DNA of 64,000 nucleotides from Lineus longissimus (GCF_910592395.1 NC_088324.1:14472953-14536952); one strand, 5' to 3'. Numbered from the stretch's first letter, positions 36,501-47,800 are shown. Notes: generated by a model not told the origin, from the sequence alone. Made by a program: numbers and translations.

Positions 36501-39063
36501 AGTTAGATGTAAAATTCATGTAGCATACCTTGATATCAAGAATGCTCAAGTAAAAGTTGACATAAAGGTCAACCATGAAGAAGTGAAGTCAACTTACAGA
36601 ATGACTTGGAATCATGTTAATTACTTTCTGAGGAAATCGGTTAAAGCAGGTTTATTCAACGTAGAAGTAAATTTATACGGCGATCTGAAATATTTGGTTG
36701 TTGTATTGTCAACTACTTTACTGATGTCATCTTTTTTCATCATCTTTTTTCAGTTTTTATCACATTTTCAAAATAGTTTCATTGAACTTTGCATGATTCA
36801 TACATCCTGCTTGGCTTCGGATCAGATTAACACATTTTCACATTTTCATATATATTTTCAAAATTAACAAAAAATAGAACAAATTTCATCGTTTTGTGGG
36901 CATTACTCATTACAGATACCAACACGATAGCATCACGAGAATATGCCATCCCAGACGTCACGAAATCATCGCTGATGTTCTCTGTGCCACCCTCGGCACC
37001 CGTCATCGAAAACCCATACCAGAAGTCGACCGTAAAACCAGTCGACCCTTTCTATGCAACCAGCGATATCCTGACGATGCCGAACATCCAGGGTGTGAGC
37101 GGTAGTAACGTTTACGCGGTACCCAACCCGGACTTACTACACGGAGCACCGGAGACGAATGACCAATGCGTGATAGAATTCCCAAGAGAGAACCTGAAAT
37201 TTATTGAGAAACTTGGTGAAGGACAATTTGGAGAGGTAAGTAGTTTGTTGGCACTGTCAAAGTCGTAAACCATTTCCGGTGTGATGTAGGGGCGTGGAAG
37301 GATCCTATGATGTGCCAGACGAAGGCCGGTGTCTGTCAGCATTCTGTCCTTTGTTACTGGTTCAAAGTGGCTGAACTGGACGGACTCTGGCAGTGTATTC
37401 AGATATTTCAGTGTTTTGAATAGACTGGCAGTTTAGAAATGCGTACGGTAGCATGTACCATGCTAGAACACGAATTATCGCATCTGAAAACTTGATATTT
37501 CATACGAATACCACAGACTCTATAAAGACATATTTGAATTTCTATTCGACTTTCCGCTCATTTCAGGTGCATCTTTGTGAAGCTCAGAGGATCATAGAAT
37601 ATCTTGGCGATGATTTCCTCGTCAATCGCACGGCCTCGCGGTCACTTTTGGTTGCTGTCAAAATGCTAAGGAAGGGTGCCAGCAATCAGGCTAGGTAAGT
37701 TCAGAGTTCACTGGTCGGTGATCTGAACATGGAAAGCTGTTGACCTGGACTCTCTGATAGTACCATTTAGCTCATGATGGATGTTCTTCTCAAGTAACTT
37801 CTACATTTTCCAAAAACATTTCAAACGGTCAGTCTGCCGAGGTTATCTCCTCTCATTTCAACTAATCTAAACATTCCTCACTTTCCAGGCTCGATTTCCA
37901 GAAGGAGGTGAAGATAATGTCGCGTCTCAAAGACCCTAACATCGTTCGTGTTCTGGGCATGTGCAGTGAGGACGACCCGCCCCTAGTTATAGTAGAATAT
38001 ATGAAGTTTGGCGACTTGAATCAATTCATACAACAACACATCCCCGAGAACATATACAGTACTGCCAAGGCATCCAATGCACCGATTCTGAGGTAGGTAT
38101 TGAACTGCTGGTTTCATCAGGGGTGTAGCTGGTGATGGGAGGGGGGGGGGGGGGCAAATGCATCAAACCAAGATGAAAATGTGGTGTCCTCAAAGTCTTT
38201 ATCAAACATCAGAATCAAGATGTGTGTGTAAGGCATTGGGATGTAATGTTGCAGAAAAATTCCAATTCTCGTAATCTTCTTTTCAGCTATGGGTGTCTGA
38301 TTTTCATGGCGTCACAAGTCGCCTCAGGAATGAAGTACTTAGAATCTCTCAACATGGTGCACCGAGACCTCGCCACGAGAAACTGTCTCGTCGGACATCA
38401 GTACACGATAAAAATCAGCGACTTTGGCATGAGTCGGAGTTTATATCAAGCTGATTATTACAGGATCGAAGGAAGGGCTGTACTTCCTATCAGATGGATG
38501 GCGTGGGAATCTGTATTATTAGTGAGTATTGTGTGAGAACATGTATAATCCGAGGTTGGTGTTCAAAACTTCGAGTAGTCCAAAATTGAGAAGTTTCCAT
38601 CAGATTTTCTCCTGAATAAAATGAACTAAAGAGGTAATGTTCTTGGGACTATTGGCCACAAACTCAACCAAATGTCTAATATCAGATATCATTACATCAT
38701 TCTAATGCATCTTCATCATTCTAATTTCAGGGCAAATTCACGAGTAAAAGTGATGTCTGGTCATTCGCTGTTACTCTGTGGGAGGTGTTGACATTTGCCA
38801 AAATCCAGCCATACGAGCATTTAACTGACGAACAAGTAATTGAAAACTGTGGACATTTCTATCGCCAGGACGGGCAGGAGATATACCCGCCCATCCCGTC
38901 AAATTGCCCAAAAGAAATATACGATTTGATGCGAGAATGTTGGAATCAGAACGACGTGAGCCGACCGTCCTTCCGCGAGATTCATATGTTCCTACAGCGG
39001 AAGAACATGGGCTATAACCCTAAAGATGAAATTATGAGCCAGTCGAAAATGTTGCTTTGTTAG
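9367..39063 (+). CDS. DDR: Discoidin domain receptor tyrosine kinase, 5'-partial, 11 exons
   Basis: Collagen-binding receptor tyrosine kinase of the plasma membrane. Joined exons: 9367-9508, 11534-11623, 30816-30963, 31887-32417, 32632-32763, 35067-35492, 36916-37235, 37567-37694, 37889-38092, 38287-38521, 38731-39063. All have AG/GT borders and phases match throughout, giving 895 codons plus stop. Order: C-terminal two thirds of the discoidin (F5/8C) domain, DS-like domain, short extracellular juxtamembrane region, one transmembrane helix, long cytosolic juxtamembrane region, tyrosine kinase. Visible kinase motifs are [29 protein letters not shown] and an activation loop with the DDR-type Y-x3-YY ([19 protein letters not shown]). 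Human DDR1/DDR2 are about 855-919 aa, so roughly 60-100 N-terminal residues (signal peptide and start of the discoidin domain) are missing. The phase-2 acceptor at 9366 shows that a further upstream exon exists. DDR1 versus DDR2 cannot be assigned; a single pre-duplication gene is expected in invertebrates. Confidence 0.96.
9509..11533 (+). other. DDR intron, 2.0 kb
   Basis: A phase-0 intron with no further exon seen. It contains a short imperfect direct repeat ending in CCAATCAAA (10119-10188) and a perfect 14-bp palindrome GTTGCCGTGGCAAC at 10314-10327. Confidence 0.7.
11534..11623 (+). CDS. DDR: DDR exon b: discoidin domain
   Basis: A 90-nt, phase 0-0 exon between tttccag and gtaggg. It encodes 30 residues starting [17 protein letters not shown] and ending RFRNRRGQE. 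This corresponds to the DDR segment that reads roughly Y-x-I-x-YSRDG...W-x-x-YxNRxG in vertebrates. It joins exon a to give GRFGNGQGQEF. Confidence 0.9.
20291..20445. mobile_element. MITE-like inverted repeat
   Basis: The left arm around GATCTGCTCCCTAGATGGCA (from 20301) pairs with the right arm TGCCATCTACTGAGCAGATC (to about 20431). Similarity of the arms extends over roughly 40-50 bp with a loop of about 55-60 bp. No transposase is present. A non-autonomous element is the simplest reading. Confidence 0.55.
26464..26755. repeat. Diverged tandem duplication, about 165-175 bp unit
   Basis: TTCAAGTTCC (26470 and 26645), TTGATC(T/A)TGTAAACTCGT (26524 and 26688) and ATCTTCTGA (about 26567 and 26737) recur in the same order at 164-175 bp offsets. 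Two copies, in the large DDR intron. Confidence 0.6.
30816..30963 (+). CDS. DDR: DDR exon c: end of discoidin domain
   Basis: Follows tttgcag at 30815 in phase 0 and ends before gttcgt in phase 1. It encodes [19 protein letters not shown], then [20 protein letters not shown] and [17 protein letters not shown]-x-IRF and CMRVELYGC are diagnostic of DDR. The acceptor lies 19.2 kb downstream of the previous donor. Confidence 0.95.
31887..32417 (+). CDS. DDR: DDR exon d: DS-like domain
   Basis: A 531-nt exon after gcttcag, donor gtaaga, phase 1-1. It encodes the whole second globular (DS-like) domain: [11 protein letters not shown], then [58 protein letters not shown] and a final [23 protein letters not shown] carries an N-glycosylation sequon at the site where human DDR2 has WRNES. 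Confidence 0.96.
32525..32570 (+). repeat. tRNA-like (SINE head) fragment in a DDR intron
   Basis: GGGTTTGAATCCC at 32556-32568 matches a pol III B-box with its stem. A weak A-box-like GATAGTGCTGG starts 32525. It lies in the 214-bp intron between DDR exons d and e. Too degenerate to be a tRNA gene. Confidence 0.35.
32632..32763 (+). CDS. DDR: DDR exon e: extracellular juxtamembrane region
   Basis: A 132-nt phase 1-1 exon between ttacag and gtaagg. It encodes a Pro/Ser/Thr-rich stretch ([21 protein letters not shown]) with an NFS sequon and no cysteine. Because it is symmetric, it could be skipped without a frameshift. Similarity to other DDRs is low here, as expected for this linker. Confidence 0.8.
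32764..35066 (+). other. DDR intron, 2.3 kb
   Basis: Phase-1 intron. No exon or gene seen on either strand. It includes a short imperfect (ATTG)n microsatellite near 34890-34918 and long A/T-rich stretches. Confidence 0.7.
35067..35492 (+). CDS. DDR: DDR exon f: transmembrane helix and cytosolic juxtamembrane region
   Basis: A 426-nt phase 1-1 exon after ccaacag. It holds a lysine-flanked single transmembrane helix ([20 protein letters not shown], then VLAIIW) with a basic stop-transfer stretch (RQRTLK), followed by a hydrophilic tail. The tail has tyrosines in NMYNSI and NDIYHELDE that could be phosphorylated, and the motif [11 protein letters not shown]. Confidence 0.93.
35493..36915 (+). 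other. DDR intron, 1.4 kb, with possible alternative terminal exon
   Basis: Phase-1 intron. An acceptor-like cctaatttttcag ends at 36060 and is followed by an in-phase frame ([18 protein letters not shown]) ending TGA. A 127-codon open frame at 36484-36867 has no recognisable family and is probably chance. Confidence 0.6.
36916..37235 (+). CDS. DDR: DDR exon g: juxtamembrane docking region and kinase glycine loop
   Basis: A 320-nt exon, phase 1 to 0, donor gtaagt. It encodes [18 protein letters not shown], an ENPY motif, [18 protein letters not shown] and [23 protein letters not shown]-x-G-x-N-x-YAVP is the conserved DDR juxtamembrane tyrosine motif (YxxP, a type bound by SH2 adaptors). LGEGQFGE is the ATP-binding glycine loop. 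Confidence 0.95.
37567..37694 (+). CDS. DDR: DDR exon h: kinase beta2-beta3 with catalytic lysine
   Basis: A 128-nt exon, phase 0 to 2. It encodes [20 protein letters not shown] and then [18 protein letters not shown]. The lysine of VAVKML is the ATP-contacting lysine. The insert between beta2 and beta3 is as long as in vertebrate DDRs. Confidence 0.95.
37889..38092 (+). CDS. DDR: DDR exon i: kinase alpha-C to hinge
   Basis: A 204-nt phase 2-2 exon. It encodes [40 protein letters not shown] and [13 protein letters not shown]. The Glu of QKEVKIM is the alpha-C salt-bridge residue, and the VEYM-x-x-GDLNQF hinge matches DDRs closely. Confidence 0.95.
38141..38154 (+). repeat. Homopolymer G run
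   Basis: Fourteen consecutive G, preceded by GGGA, in a DDR intron about 50 bp after the donor of exon i. G-rich tracts near donors can affect splicing, and the run length is prone to sequencing error. Confidence 0.9.
38287..38521 (+). CDS. DDR: DDR exon j: kinase catalytic and activation loops
   Basis: A 235-nt exon, phase 2 to 0, donor gtgagt. It carries [50 protein letters not shown] and [14 protein letters not shown]. All catalytic residues are present, so an active kinase is predicted. Confidence 0.96.
38731..39063 (+). CDS. DDR: DDR exon k: kinase C-lobe and stop
   Basis: The last coding exon, after atttcag, phase 0, ending TAG at 39061-39063. It encodes [60 protein letters not shown] and a tail ending SQSKMLLC. 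Vertebrate DDRs end only a few residues after the REIH motif, so this protein has a C-terminal extension of about 15 residues. Confidence 0.96.
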   Translation, partial: GKFTSKSDVWSFAVTLWEVLTFAKIQPYEHLTDEQVIENCGHFYRQDGQEIYPPIPSNCPKEIYDLMRECWNQNDVSRPSFREIHMFLQRKNMGYNPKDEIMSQSKMLLC

Positions 39064-39491
39064 CGAAGGATCTGTTTAGACTTTTCCATTTGACAATGCT
39101 GGTACGTTGAGTCCCTCAGTATGACACAATGGTAAAAATATTGATTGACACTTGGAATACAAAAGTTGATTGCAAATTTGTGTTGTGATGTTGGGTATTC
39201 ATATTCAGAAATATGAATCTAATGTGGACGTATCTTACCGTCAGTGGATAACAATCAGATTACGATGCCGACTTTTTAATCAGTAAAAATGGACCAACGA
39301 TTCCTGGAGGAAGATGTGAGAATTCAGGTGGAGGATCATGCACCATAAACAGTTACCATGGAAACAGCAAGGTCGTTTCCATGGAAACAATGAATGTACT
39401 AATTTGGTTCCACAGAAAGAATAGGTGACTGCCGTATTAATGCCCTAGTGATTTCTGTGGAAAAAGGTGGATAGCTTTGGAAGTGACATAT

Positions 39492-39716
39492 GTAGCTATG
39501 GAGTGGCAAGTGTTGCTATGGAATGGCAAGTGTTGCTATGGAATGGCAAGTGTTGCTATGGAGTGGAAGTGTTGCTATGGAATGGCAAGTGTTGCTATGG
39601 AATGGCAAGTGGCACTATGGAGTGGAAGTGTTGCTATGGAATGGCAAGTGTTGCTATGGAAGTAGCAAGCGTTGCCATAGAATGGAAAACATTGCTATGG
39701 AAATAGTGGCAAGTGT
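39492..39716 (+). repeat. Minisatellite, 19-24 bp unit, about 11 copies
   Basis: Consensus GTTGCTATGGAATGGCAAGT (20 bp), with 19-bp variants lacking the C (TGGAGTGGAAGT) and decayed copies at the 3' end. It starts about 430 bp after the DDR stop and so probably lies in its 3' UTR. The unit contains no stop in several frames, which creates artefactual open frames on the + strand. Confidence 0.95.
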
Positions 39717-40819
39717 ACAGGAGTTCAAAAGTGTTCAATTTAACCTGCTGCATTTTTGATGTTTTGATACGAAGCCCTCGATGTATTCTATCTGTATTAC
39801 GACTTGAACAAAGAACTTGATCGCCAGATCGAGAATTTGTCATACTTCTCAAGAACTTAGAAACAGACATCATACCTTAGGATCAGGAAGAGATTGCCGT
39901 AGACGAAAACGTATATTAATTTTGTAAGAGAGAGACAACGTGATTTCAAATATTGGTCAAATGGACGTTTTATATTGTGTATCTGATGTGTTACCAACCA
40001 CTATCGATTGGATATTTGATTATAACAGTTAACAAAAGGGGGAGCTGGTCAGAACAAGATCCATACAGCTGTCTTCATCATGCATTTTATATCAAAATTG
40101 CTGACTCAGTATTTTACTGGTGACTGACCACGAACAATCGCTCGCCAGTAGGCGGCACCCCTTTGTGTTCGAACAATTTTGTTGTCCAATTTGTATACGA
40201 GAATCACCTGAAAGGGGGCGCTACCATTATGCTTCATTACCTACCATAAACAGTTGCGCCCCTAGTGGATAATGTGGGAAATACGGCTCCTTATGGTGAC
40301 GTTGTCACGGGAAGATGGGAGATTGTATTTGCACAAAACTTGTACAGTTGTGTATTACCTTTTATAAAAAAAGAGTCGATTATTTATTTACCTGCGATGA
40401 TATCAATATTTGGAAACCTAGTCATAGCGTTTTATCGGAGTGATGGAATCTCCAGCAGAGGGAGTGTTTTTGCGGAGTGACCAGAATCCGGCAGAGAAAC
40501 AAGTGCACAGCACTATCTAGTTTAAGTCCAAGCGGACCAATGTTGTTATGTCTTGGAAGTAGGTGTCATGTGATTAGATCACATGACGGTCATGTGACCT
40601 GCTTTAGTCTATTCGTGATGGTCAATTTTGTCTCACTCCTTTGTACAATTGAATCCCTCTAAATGGTTGTTGGCGTTCTCAAACATGTAACAACTGCCAT
40701 TTGCGCATTTCTGTGTTTGGAGATATAAAATATGTCGATCAGATGACTATTCTTCGGTCATATGCTGTACCTAATTTCAAAATTTCCTTGGGAAACAGCA
40801 TATTAGTGAATTAGAGCAG

Positions 40820-41000
40820 TCATTTCAGAAAAGTGGGAGTCTTTCACCCCTGTCCCTGCATGGACTCATCCAGTAAATGTATAGGTTAGTCTATTCAGGA
40901 AAGTGGGCTGTAAAGGTTACTCCCTTCCCCATTTTCCTGAATAGACTCTTCTAGTTAATGCATTGGTGCACTCCATTCAGGAAAGATGGGAGTGAATTTC
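40820..41000. repeat. Tandem repeat with internal hairpin, about 80 bp unit
   Basis: ATTCAGGAAAGTGGG-like sequence occurs at 40823, 40893 and 40974. The intervening (T/C)CCTG(C/A)AT(G/A)GACTC segment occurs at 40855 and 40935. Within it, AGTCTATTCAGGAAAGTGGG (40888-40907) pairs with the inverted copy at 40928-40947 with one mismatch and a 20-nt loop. Confidence 0.7.
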
Positions 41001-41425
41001 TTGAATGTACATATTTTATCTCTGTGAGCAGGACTGGCATGTTTTATAGAGTTCCGACAAAATGACTTGCTTACTCTGTAATTATAACCGTGTACATTTG
41101 ACAAAAAACTGGGCATCCTCTTCAAGTAGTTTGTCACTTCAAGTATGTGGAATTGCCTGGCCATTATACAAACTGCAACTCATACTGAAATCTTAATGAA
41201 TCCATTTGGATTCATTTTGAAGTAAATTGCATATTTTCTGAACATTTCTTCAAAAAAAACACAAAAAAATCCATTTTGAGATGCTTGTATATGTGTATGT
41301 ATCCTATGTTCAGCCCTATATGAATAATGTACAGGTATTTCTACATCTTGAGGTGAAATAGAGTAGGCTTGATCAGTGGTATAATGTACAGTGTCTGCAT
41401 ACAGCCCTACAGTTGCTCAATGTAC

Positions 41426-41431
41426 AATAAA
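41426..41431 (+). promoter_or_regulatory. Candidate polyadenylation signal for DDR
   Basis: AATAAA, the first such hexamer I found downstream of the DDR stop. It would give a 3' UTR of about 2.4 kb that includes the minisatellite and the hairpin-repeat cluster. Transcript data are needed to prove this end. Confidence 0.4.
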
Positions 41432-44400
41432 ATGATGTAACACAGCAGGACTATGGCTTAACTCTGTAATGACTGGTGATACTCATTGTCTCCCAATGCC
41501 TTTCAATATGTTTGATTTGCATAGACAATGGGTTGGCTATACCAAGTTGTTTGATGGTCATGGATCACATATACCAGCTAGCTCACCCTTTGTTTAGATG
41601 TCTTAGCAATGAATGAAGCAGTCTTAGATTGCTGTATGTTGATATATTACACAAGTCCTCACAGAGTTAAGCCCCAGGGGTTTGCTGGTTGACCGGTTTT
41701 CTATGGGATAATTATCGTGTGGGGAAAACAGTTTAGATTTCTACATGTGAATAGAAAAGTTAATACCTTCCTGTTTGATTTCATCAAGGGATGAGATTAT
41801 TTGGTTTCAACAGTTGGCTGAGTAGTCAATAGCAACTTTCACAATTTTTAATTTGGATTTTTATGCCTTGAAAATCCTACTTATGTTTCTCCTGTCGTAA
41901 TTGCTGACTGTCATTACCATAACTTGTTCTGTGATCCAGATGCAAACATCATCATCGACTAAAAACGTGTCTCAGATTTTTTCAAGTTCTTAAATCGATG
42001 TCTTTGCAAATTATTCGGTTGAAGCTGTCATTATTTATGTTCTTTATTTGTCATTTTTGATGCAGGCATTATGTCATTGAGGATCTTAATTCTATTTCGC
42101 CGACGTTTCACAAGCACAGCTTTACAAGAAAGTACTATTGGATGTTTTTAGTTCTCAAGAAGAGGTCCTCGAATGATAAAAATGATCTAAAGCATATATT
42201 TACCCATCAATCTATCAAATTTAGCAATCAGATTAGATGCCACGCGGTACTCAAAGAGCCTTGACAGTTTTCTGGTTCTTCATGTGGATTCTTCCATCAA
42301 ATTAGCACAAAGTCGCAAGTAAGATTCACTGTGTGCAAAAATAAGCTCTGTTGCAAAATGTATTGACGTTAATATTGTTAAAAAGGTTTTGATTTTTCTT
42401 GTAACCAACCCATTGATGTTCTCATAGTGTTTTTTCATCCAGTTGTTGTTTTGTCAAAAGTTCTCCACAATATCAAGGGCCAGGTTGCAGTAAGACTTCG
42501 TGCTTTGTAGATTTCGAAAAAGCAAGTCACAAATTTGTTGTTGCAAAATTTCAAGAGCACAAAATTTCAATGTCTATTGTTGTTGAAAAGTTAACGGGAG
42601 CTCATCCATTTTCGTTCTTCCCTTGTTGTGATGTTCCTTGGCTGGAAGCGTTAAATATCCAGTATAAAACGTGACTGCATCGATTAAACAGATTCCATGA
42701 TAAATTACAGCACTCACAGGCGACTAAGTCAAGGACCACAGTCAAAGTGATAGAAATTTCCCTTTGTTGGGGTAGCAGTTGACTCATTTGACCGAATAGC
42801 AATGTCAATCCGACTGTTGCCTCATTTTGGCCACATTTTAATTCGCTGTGTGTGTGATCTGCTTAGTCGCCTGTGTGTGTGTCTCAAGTACAGATGGTCT
42901 TTAATAAACGCCGCAGAAGCGTAATTTGTTTAAAAGCCGAGGTTGCTTGTTATCATGGCCCAGAGTATTGGTTGGGCCACGAGGCCTAGTATTCTTAGAA
43001 AAAATGAGGTACAAAGGTTCACATGCTATTACATCTCGTTCCAAGTGCTTCTATGTGCAGACCCTAAGCTTGAGGGCCGCGGACAAAACGTGTTTTTCAT
43101 GCAGATATCGACAATTTTTCTGATTAATGGCCAAAAGTAGCATTTTGCGAACCGCCCATGGCCAAAAACCTACGTAGGGCCTGATGTGCAGCCTTGGGTA
43201 ATTGTTCTCACATAATATAAAACTAAGTTAAGTACTGTGCATAATTGGAGTAGAGGTCTTTTTGTTTTATTTCAATGCTTGTTCTCTTCAATGCTTTAGT
43301 TGTGCTTGGCTTATGAAACAATCTTTGATTGCCAAATATTAGTGTACTTTGCTTCAAGCTAAAGGAGGAAACATAATAAAAGCCATTCTGACTATCCTTG
43401 CATACCAGGGGTTTATTTTGACCTCTATATAGTGCTTATGATAATCACTGACTGTTTGTACATTTCAAGCGGTTCTTTTTACACATTGGTTAAAGTTAAT
43501 TGTATCAGGACTTGGTGTCTAGGGGTGACACTTAATTCATATCAATTGGACACATTTTAATCTCAAGGGGTTTTGTTTTTCAACCCCTTTCCTGGTTGCC
43601 AAAACATGAGGCTATACGAGTCAGTCAGTTCAAAGAGAGGGTTCACGTTCTCTTCATTGACCTTATCTGAGCAAAAAACCAGTTGTGCACTGACAAATAA
43701 CTGTTGAATCTCCAGTTCTAAACATGACGTTGAATCTGTGATTTTGAGGTAACACTCGCCTGCAAGCTTAAATTACGGAAAAGTGTTGTACCTTGCGCTA
43801 GACTTTGCTGTCATTGAAATCAGTGGTATTCACCATCAGTGGTTCAAGTATCAATGGTAAACTGGATGTATTGTACAATCATCCAATAAATGGAAGCTAG
43901 TGATTTGCAAAAATATATGTAACTTTCCCAAAGTTGTTGTTTTTTACAGTGGGACTTGATGCAAGAAGGCACAGTTACCAAAGCTAGTGTAGTCGTCACT
44001 TCTGTACGTTATTCACTATTTACTCATTAAGATAACTGGCCAACTAACTGTGCAATTAAAGTGTTCTTTCAACAATCTAGGCAATATTAATTAACCAAAG
44101 TCAAGTTGAATATCTCTAGAACTTCCACAAGTGGTGCAGTGTGCTATTTAAACATTTACGCAGCCATCTCTCCCCAAACGGGCGCGTAATCACAGTATGA
44201 CTGACGCTCAAATCAAGAATCATACAAAAGTTTGCTAGAGCTGGGCTCACAACATCATGGTACTGCTATTAAACATTGTATCTCGGGTTCATTTACACTA
44301 AAAGATAACTAATAGTTTTATGAGTTCTGACATGGGCTGGATATGCCATCATATGGTCTCACTTAAATGATTATATGTACAGGCTTATATATTTTTATCA

Positions 44401-44846
44401 TTTTTTCGGATATAAATCTTTGTGAAGTACTAATGGGTGTTGTTGTAAAATCACACTCTGCATCTGATTCATACTTATAGGTGTATCAAACTCGATATAA
44501 CAAATTACCCTGATATGTTTCATTTATTGACCTCATTCAAACACTCAATCGATTATTTGCGTCACAATCACGATTATTAGTTAAGTAAATGTTAATTGAT
44601 TAATTAGAACCATGTAGAAGCTTCCAATATGTCCAAGTGGTTACCATAGAAACAGATATCGGCCAAAAGTGGGCATTGGCTATTCAATGCTATTTTTCCG
44701 GCACATTGAGTTTTTTGGTTGATCAGTGAATAACGCATGCAAGTATAGGCGCAGTAAAAGGAAGTAACAGATTTCAGTTATGTGTGTTTTTATCATTATC
44801 AATAGGCCCTTGTTTTCAAAAGGCCTCAGCACATCAAGCAGTAGCT

Positions 44847-44892
44847 GCACTAGAGTCACACTACATGGCCCACTAGAGTCACACTACATGTA
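44847..44892. repeat. Short tandem duplication
   Basis: CACTAGAGTCACACTACATG occurs twice in direct succession (from 44849 and 44871). The second copy runs into a TACATGTA palindrome. Confidence 0.8.
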
Positions 44893-47800
44893 CATGGCCT
44901 GCGTACACAGCGTTAAACCAGCGTGACACATTTAAGAAATAATCATGATATTCTTACCATAAACCCCTCTTGTAAAAGCGAAATAGGCGATCGCCAGTAC
45001 TAGCAACTGGACTTTTCTCTCCATTTATTTGTTTTTGATTCAGAGTCGGACTAATATTAATGATTTTGTGATGCAATGGTTTGGATCGTAATTTGTTATT
45101 TTGCATTTTATTACACAACGGTCTAAGTGACTTGAGTTATTTTTTCCTGTGAATTGCGCCAGCCACTTTTGTAGATTTTATAATGCTGAATGTGAAGAAG
45201 GAACTGGCTCTACAGAAATGATTCTGATGCCTCGTCATCCCTGTGTCTGGGTCTGTAAACACCGAAATATTCACAGCTTTGTGTGAATGCAAGTTAGGCT
45301 CACTTGGCAACCCTGTAACAGGAACTTCAATTAGATTTCCTTTTCATCTCATGTCCATATTTTTCACGTTTTTTTGTAAATCTGAAAAAAAATTGAAAAT
45401 AAAAGGCTTGCAAACGTTTATGGGTTTACACTCGCCAATGAGAAAAGTGTTATGACCGAACACACGTAAGATGTGTATTGCTAATGCTATTTAATTGCTA
45501 AATTCTCGCACAGAGCTTCAAAATGACTATTTTGGTCAATTTTCTCAATGGGATTCCTAGTAAAGAGTTCATATTTTCACTTAATTCTTGTCCTTCGTAT
45601 TAGGAAGAGTTGACCCCATTTTTTAGACTCAGTTAAAAATCCTAAGTACTTCAAGGCTTAATGGCCATAGAATCTGAACTGCAATCTGAACAACAAGTGT
45701 TGTGGGACTCGATTGAGAATTGGTAGACATGTGTTAAGGTGCTTTTGCAAGACATCCCTAAGTATATTGGGCGTAGAAGACTTATTTCAGAGTAGAGAAG
45801 ACCAGAAACAACTGCCGGCTGTCTTTGCATAGTTGCAATGTCACTGCATTAATGGCTGGGCAAGTATGCATTTGAAAGTGTACACAAACATGCTTTCAGA
45901 ATGGTTTTTCTGCATTTTCTGATACTTCCGAGAGGCGCCCTCTATTATGGGTCTCTTTACCTCAAATTACTGATGGTCGACAGTCATTCATGGTTCTCCC
46001 CTTGAGATTGTTTTTAACGAACAAGCAAACTAGAACAGTTAAAATTTAACACACTCAGTTGAACCCATATGTCAGAAAGGATATTTTCACAGGACAAACT
46101 TAAGCACCTTTTAAATGCCAATTACCTTGTATAATATTGTAAATAATGCTACAGATCCTAACGGCAGTCGTAACGCTGCCTTAGTGCTGCCACCTAGTGT
46201 TGTATTATGTTCAGTCATTGTACAAACTCACAATTGTAAACAATGCTAAAACTAGATTTTTCGATGGTTGATTGTTCCCCACACCCCTACTTGGTAGAAT
46301 GGGGTGGCCATTTTTTCATATATTCCCAGTACTTTGGGCTGTGGGTTGATCCATTTCGGTAGCCCAGGGTGATCAGGTTTGACATTTCACCTTGACAGCT
46401 GAGACTGAAGGTGAATTTGGTCAAAAAAGGATATGCTGGTTGAAAAAAGTCATCATTTTGTACTGAATAACAATTTGAATAAAACCCTAAAACTGTTGCC
46501 AATCCCGAGGCCATTTTCAGACTCCGTCACCATTTAGATTCTGACGTCTCAAATTCCTTTTTTGCTGGGGCCACCTTCGGTCTACATGTTCTGATAAAAC
46601 TTGTAAAAACCTGTAAAAGTAACAATGTATCATTTTCTATAGCTTTCTTTGTTTACCAATTGTCATGGAGATTGTTGCTATAGTTGGGCAAGTTACCTTG
46701 GTTACAGTTGCCATGTAAATTCATATAGATGTTGAATTGGATTGCTGAATATGGATGTAATCACAGAGAGTACTACCCGGTACTCTGAAATCATTGTGAC
46801 ATCTATGCCTGCAATCTCCTTGACAGCGGGTGTGTTCTAAAATGTAACAGCTGTAGTGTCAAGCTGTTCCTTCGATGCCTTCACCCATGGCGTACAGCCT
46901 GTACATCAACTGGAGTCCCAGTTTTGATGAATATAGTGTTTGGCCGACCTGACTCCTATTCAAAAACCGAGCTACTTTTGTGAGGTCAGTTCATTGACAT
47001 TGCTATAGATCAGTCAAATCCTAGCTGCAATATATCAATACTAGCGTGAAACAGCTAAGCAAAAGGAGATTCTATTATGATCTTGATCTTGATAAACTGA
47101 CAAATTTATCATGCTAACTTTGGTCAAATGCAGCATTTGCAAACGTCTGCTGCCTCATTTGAAATTGGAGTACTGGTAGTTTGTGAATTGAGCACCAGAC
47201 AGAAGTTTCACCACTCAGTTGAGCCTGTCGGTTTCCTCTCACTTGTAATTCAGCAGATGAGAGCGTACACAACTTCACAAGCGATCTATGGCAGTGTCTA
47301 TGTCAAGGGTTGGACTGTTGAGACTATTTTTGTATGTCAGCCAAGCAGAAAAAAGTGTCTTAGGCAAAGTGGTACAATTATAGCCATGATAGAGTTATAG
47401 CCTCACTGTCCACCATTGAGTACTGTCGGCTGTTTTCTACACTGTATAGGCTATATCTGTACCCCTTTACCTTACCCCTTGTCCTCTTTGGGCCAAAGAC
47501 GGTATTGATTTGGTAGTTACTGAAAAAAAATCACAATCTATTTGCTATATTTCGGGATGAAATGTTCATTGTAAACTCAGAATATGGGTTTTTTGGTTTT
47601 CTTCCCAAAAAGGGCAATTCATGAAATAGTCTGTTTCCCAAAATCCTGTCTCGGATGTCATCTTTCAACAGAGGTTGTCAACAATAACAGTATGCTTATT
47701 TGTATTACACTATTACATGTGAAAACGGGAATTATCATGTGACAGGGGCATCGCTTCAGATTATGATGGATTCCTATTTAATTATGGGAGCATTTTGTAA

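Noticed and set aside
36484-36867. 127-codon open frame in a DDR intron
   Set aside because: No family similarity, and the DDR exons on both sides join in phase without it.
39467-39759. Overlapping open frames rich in MEWQVLLW repeats
   Set aside because: By-product of the minisatellite, which is open in more than one frame. No coding support.
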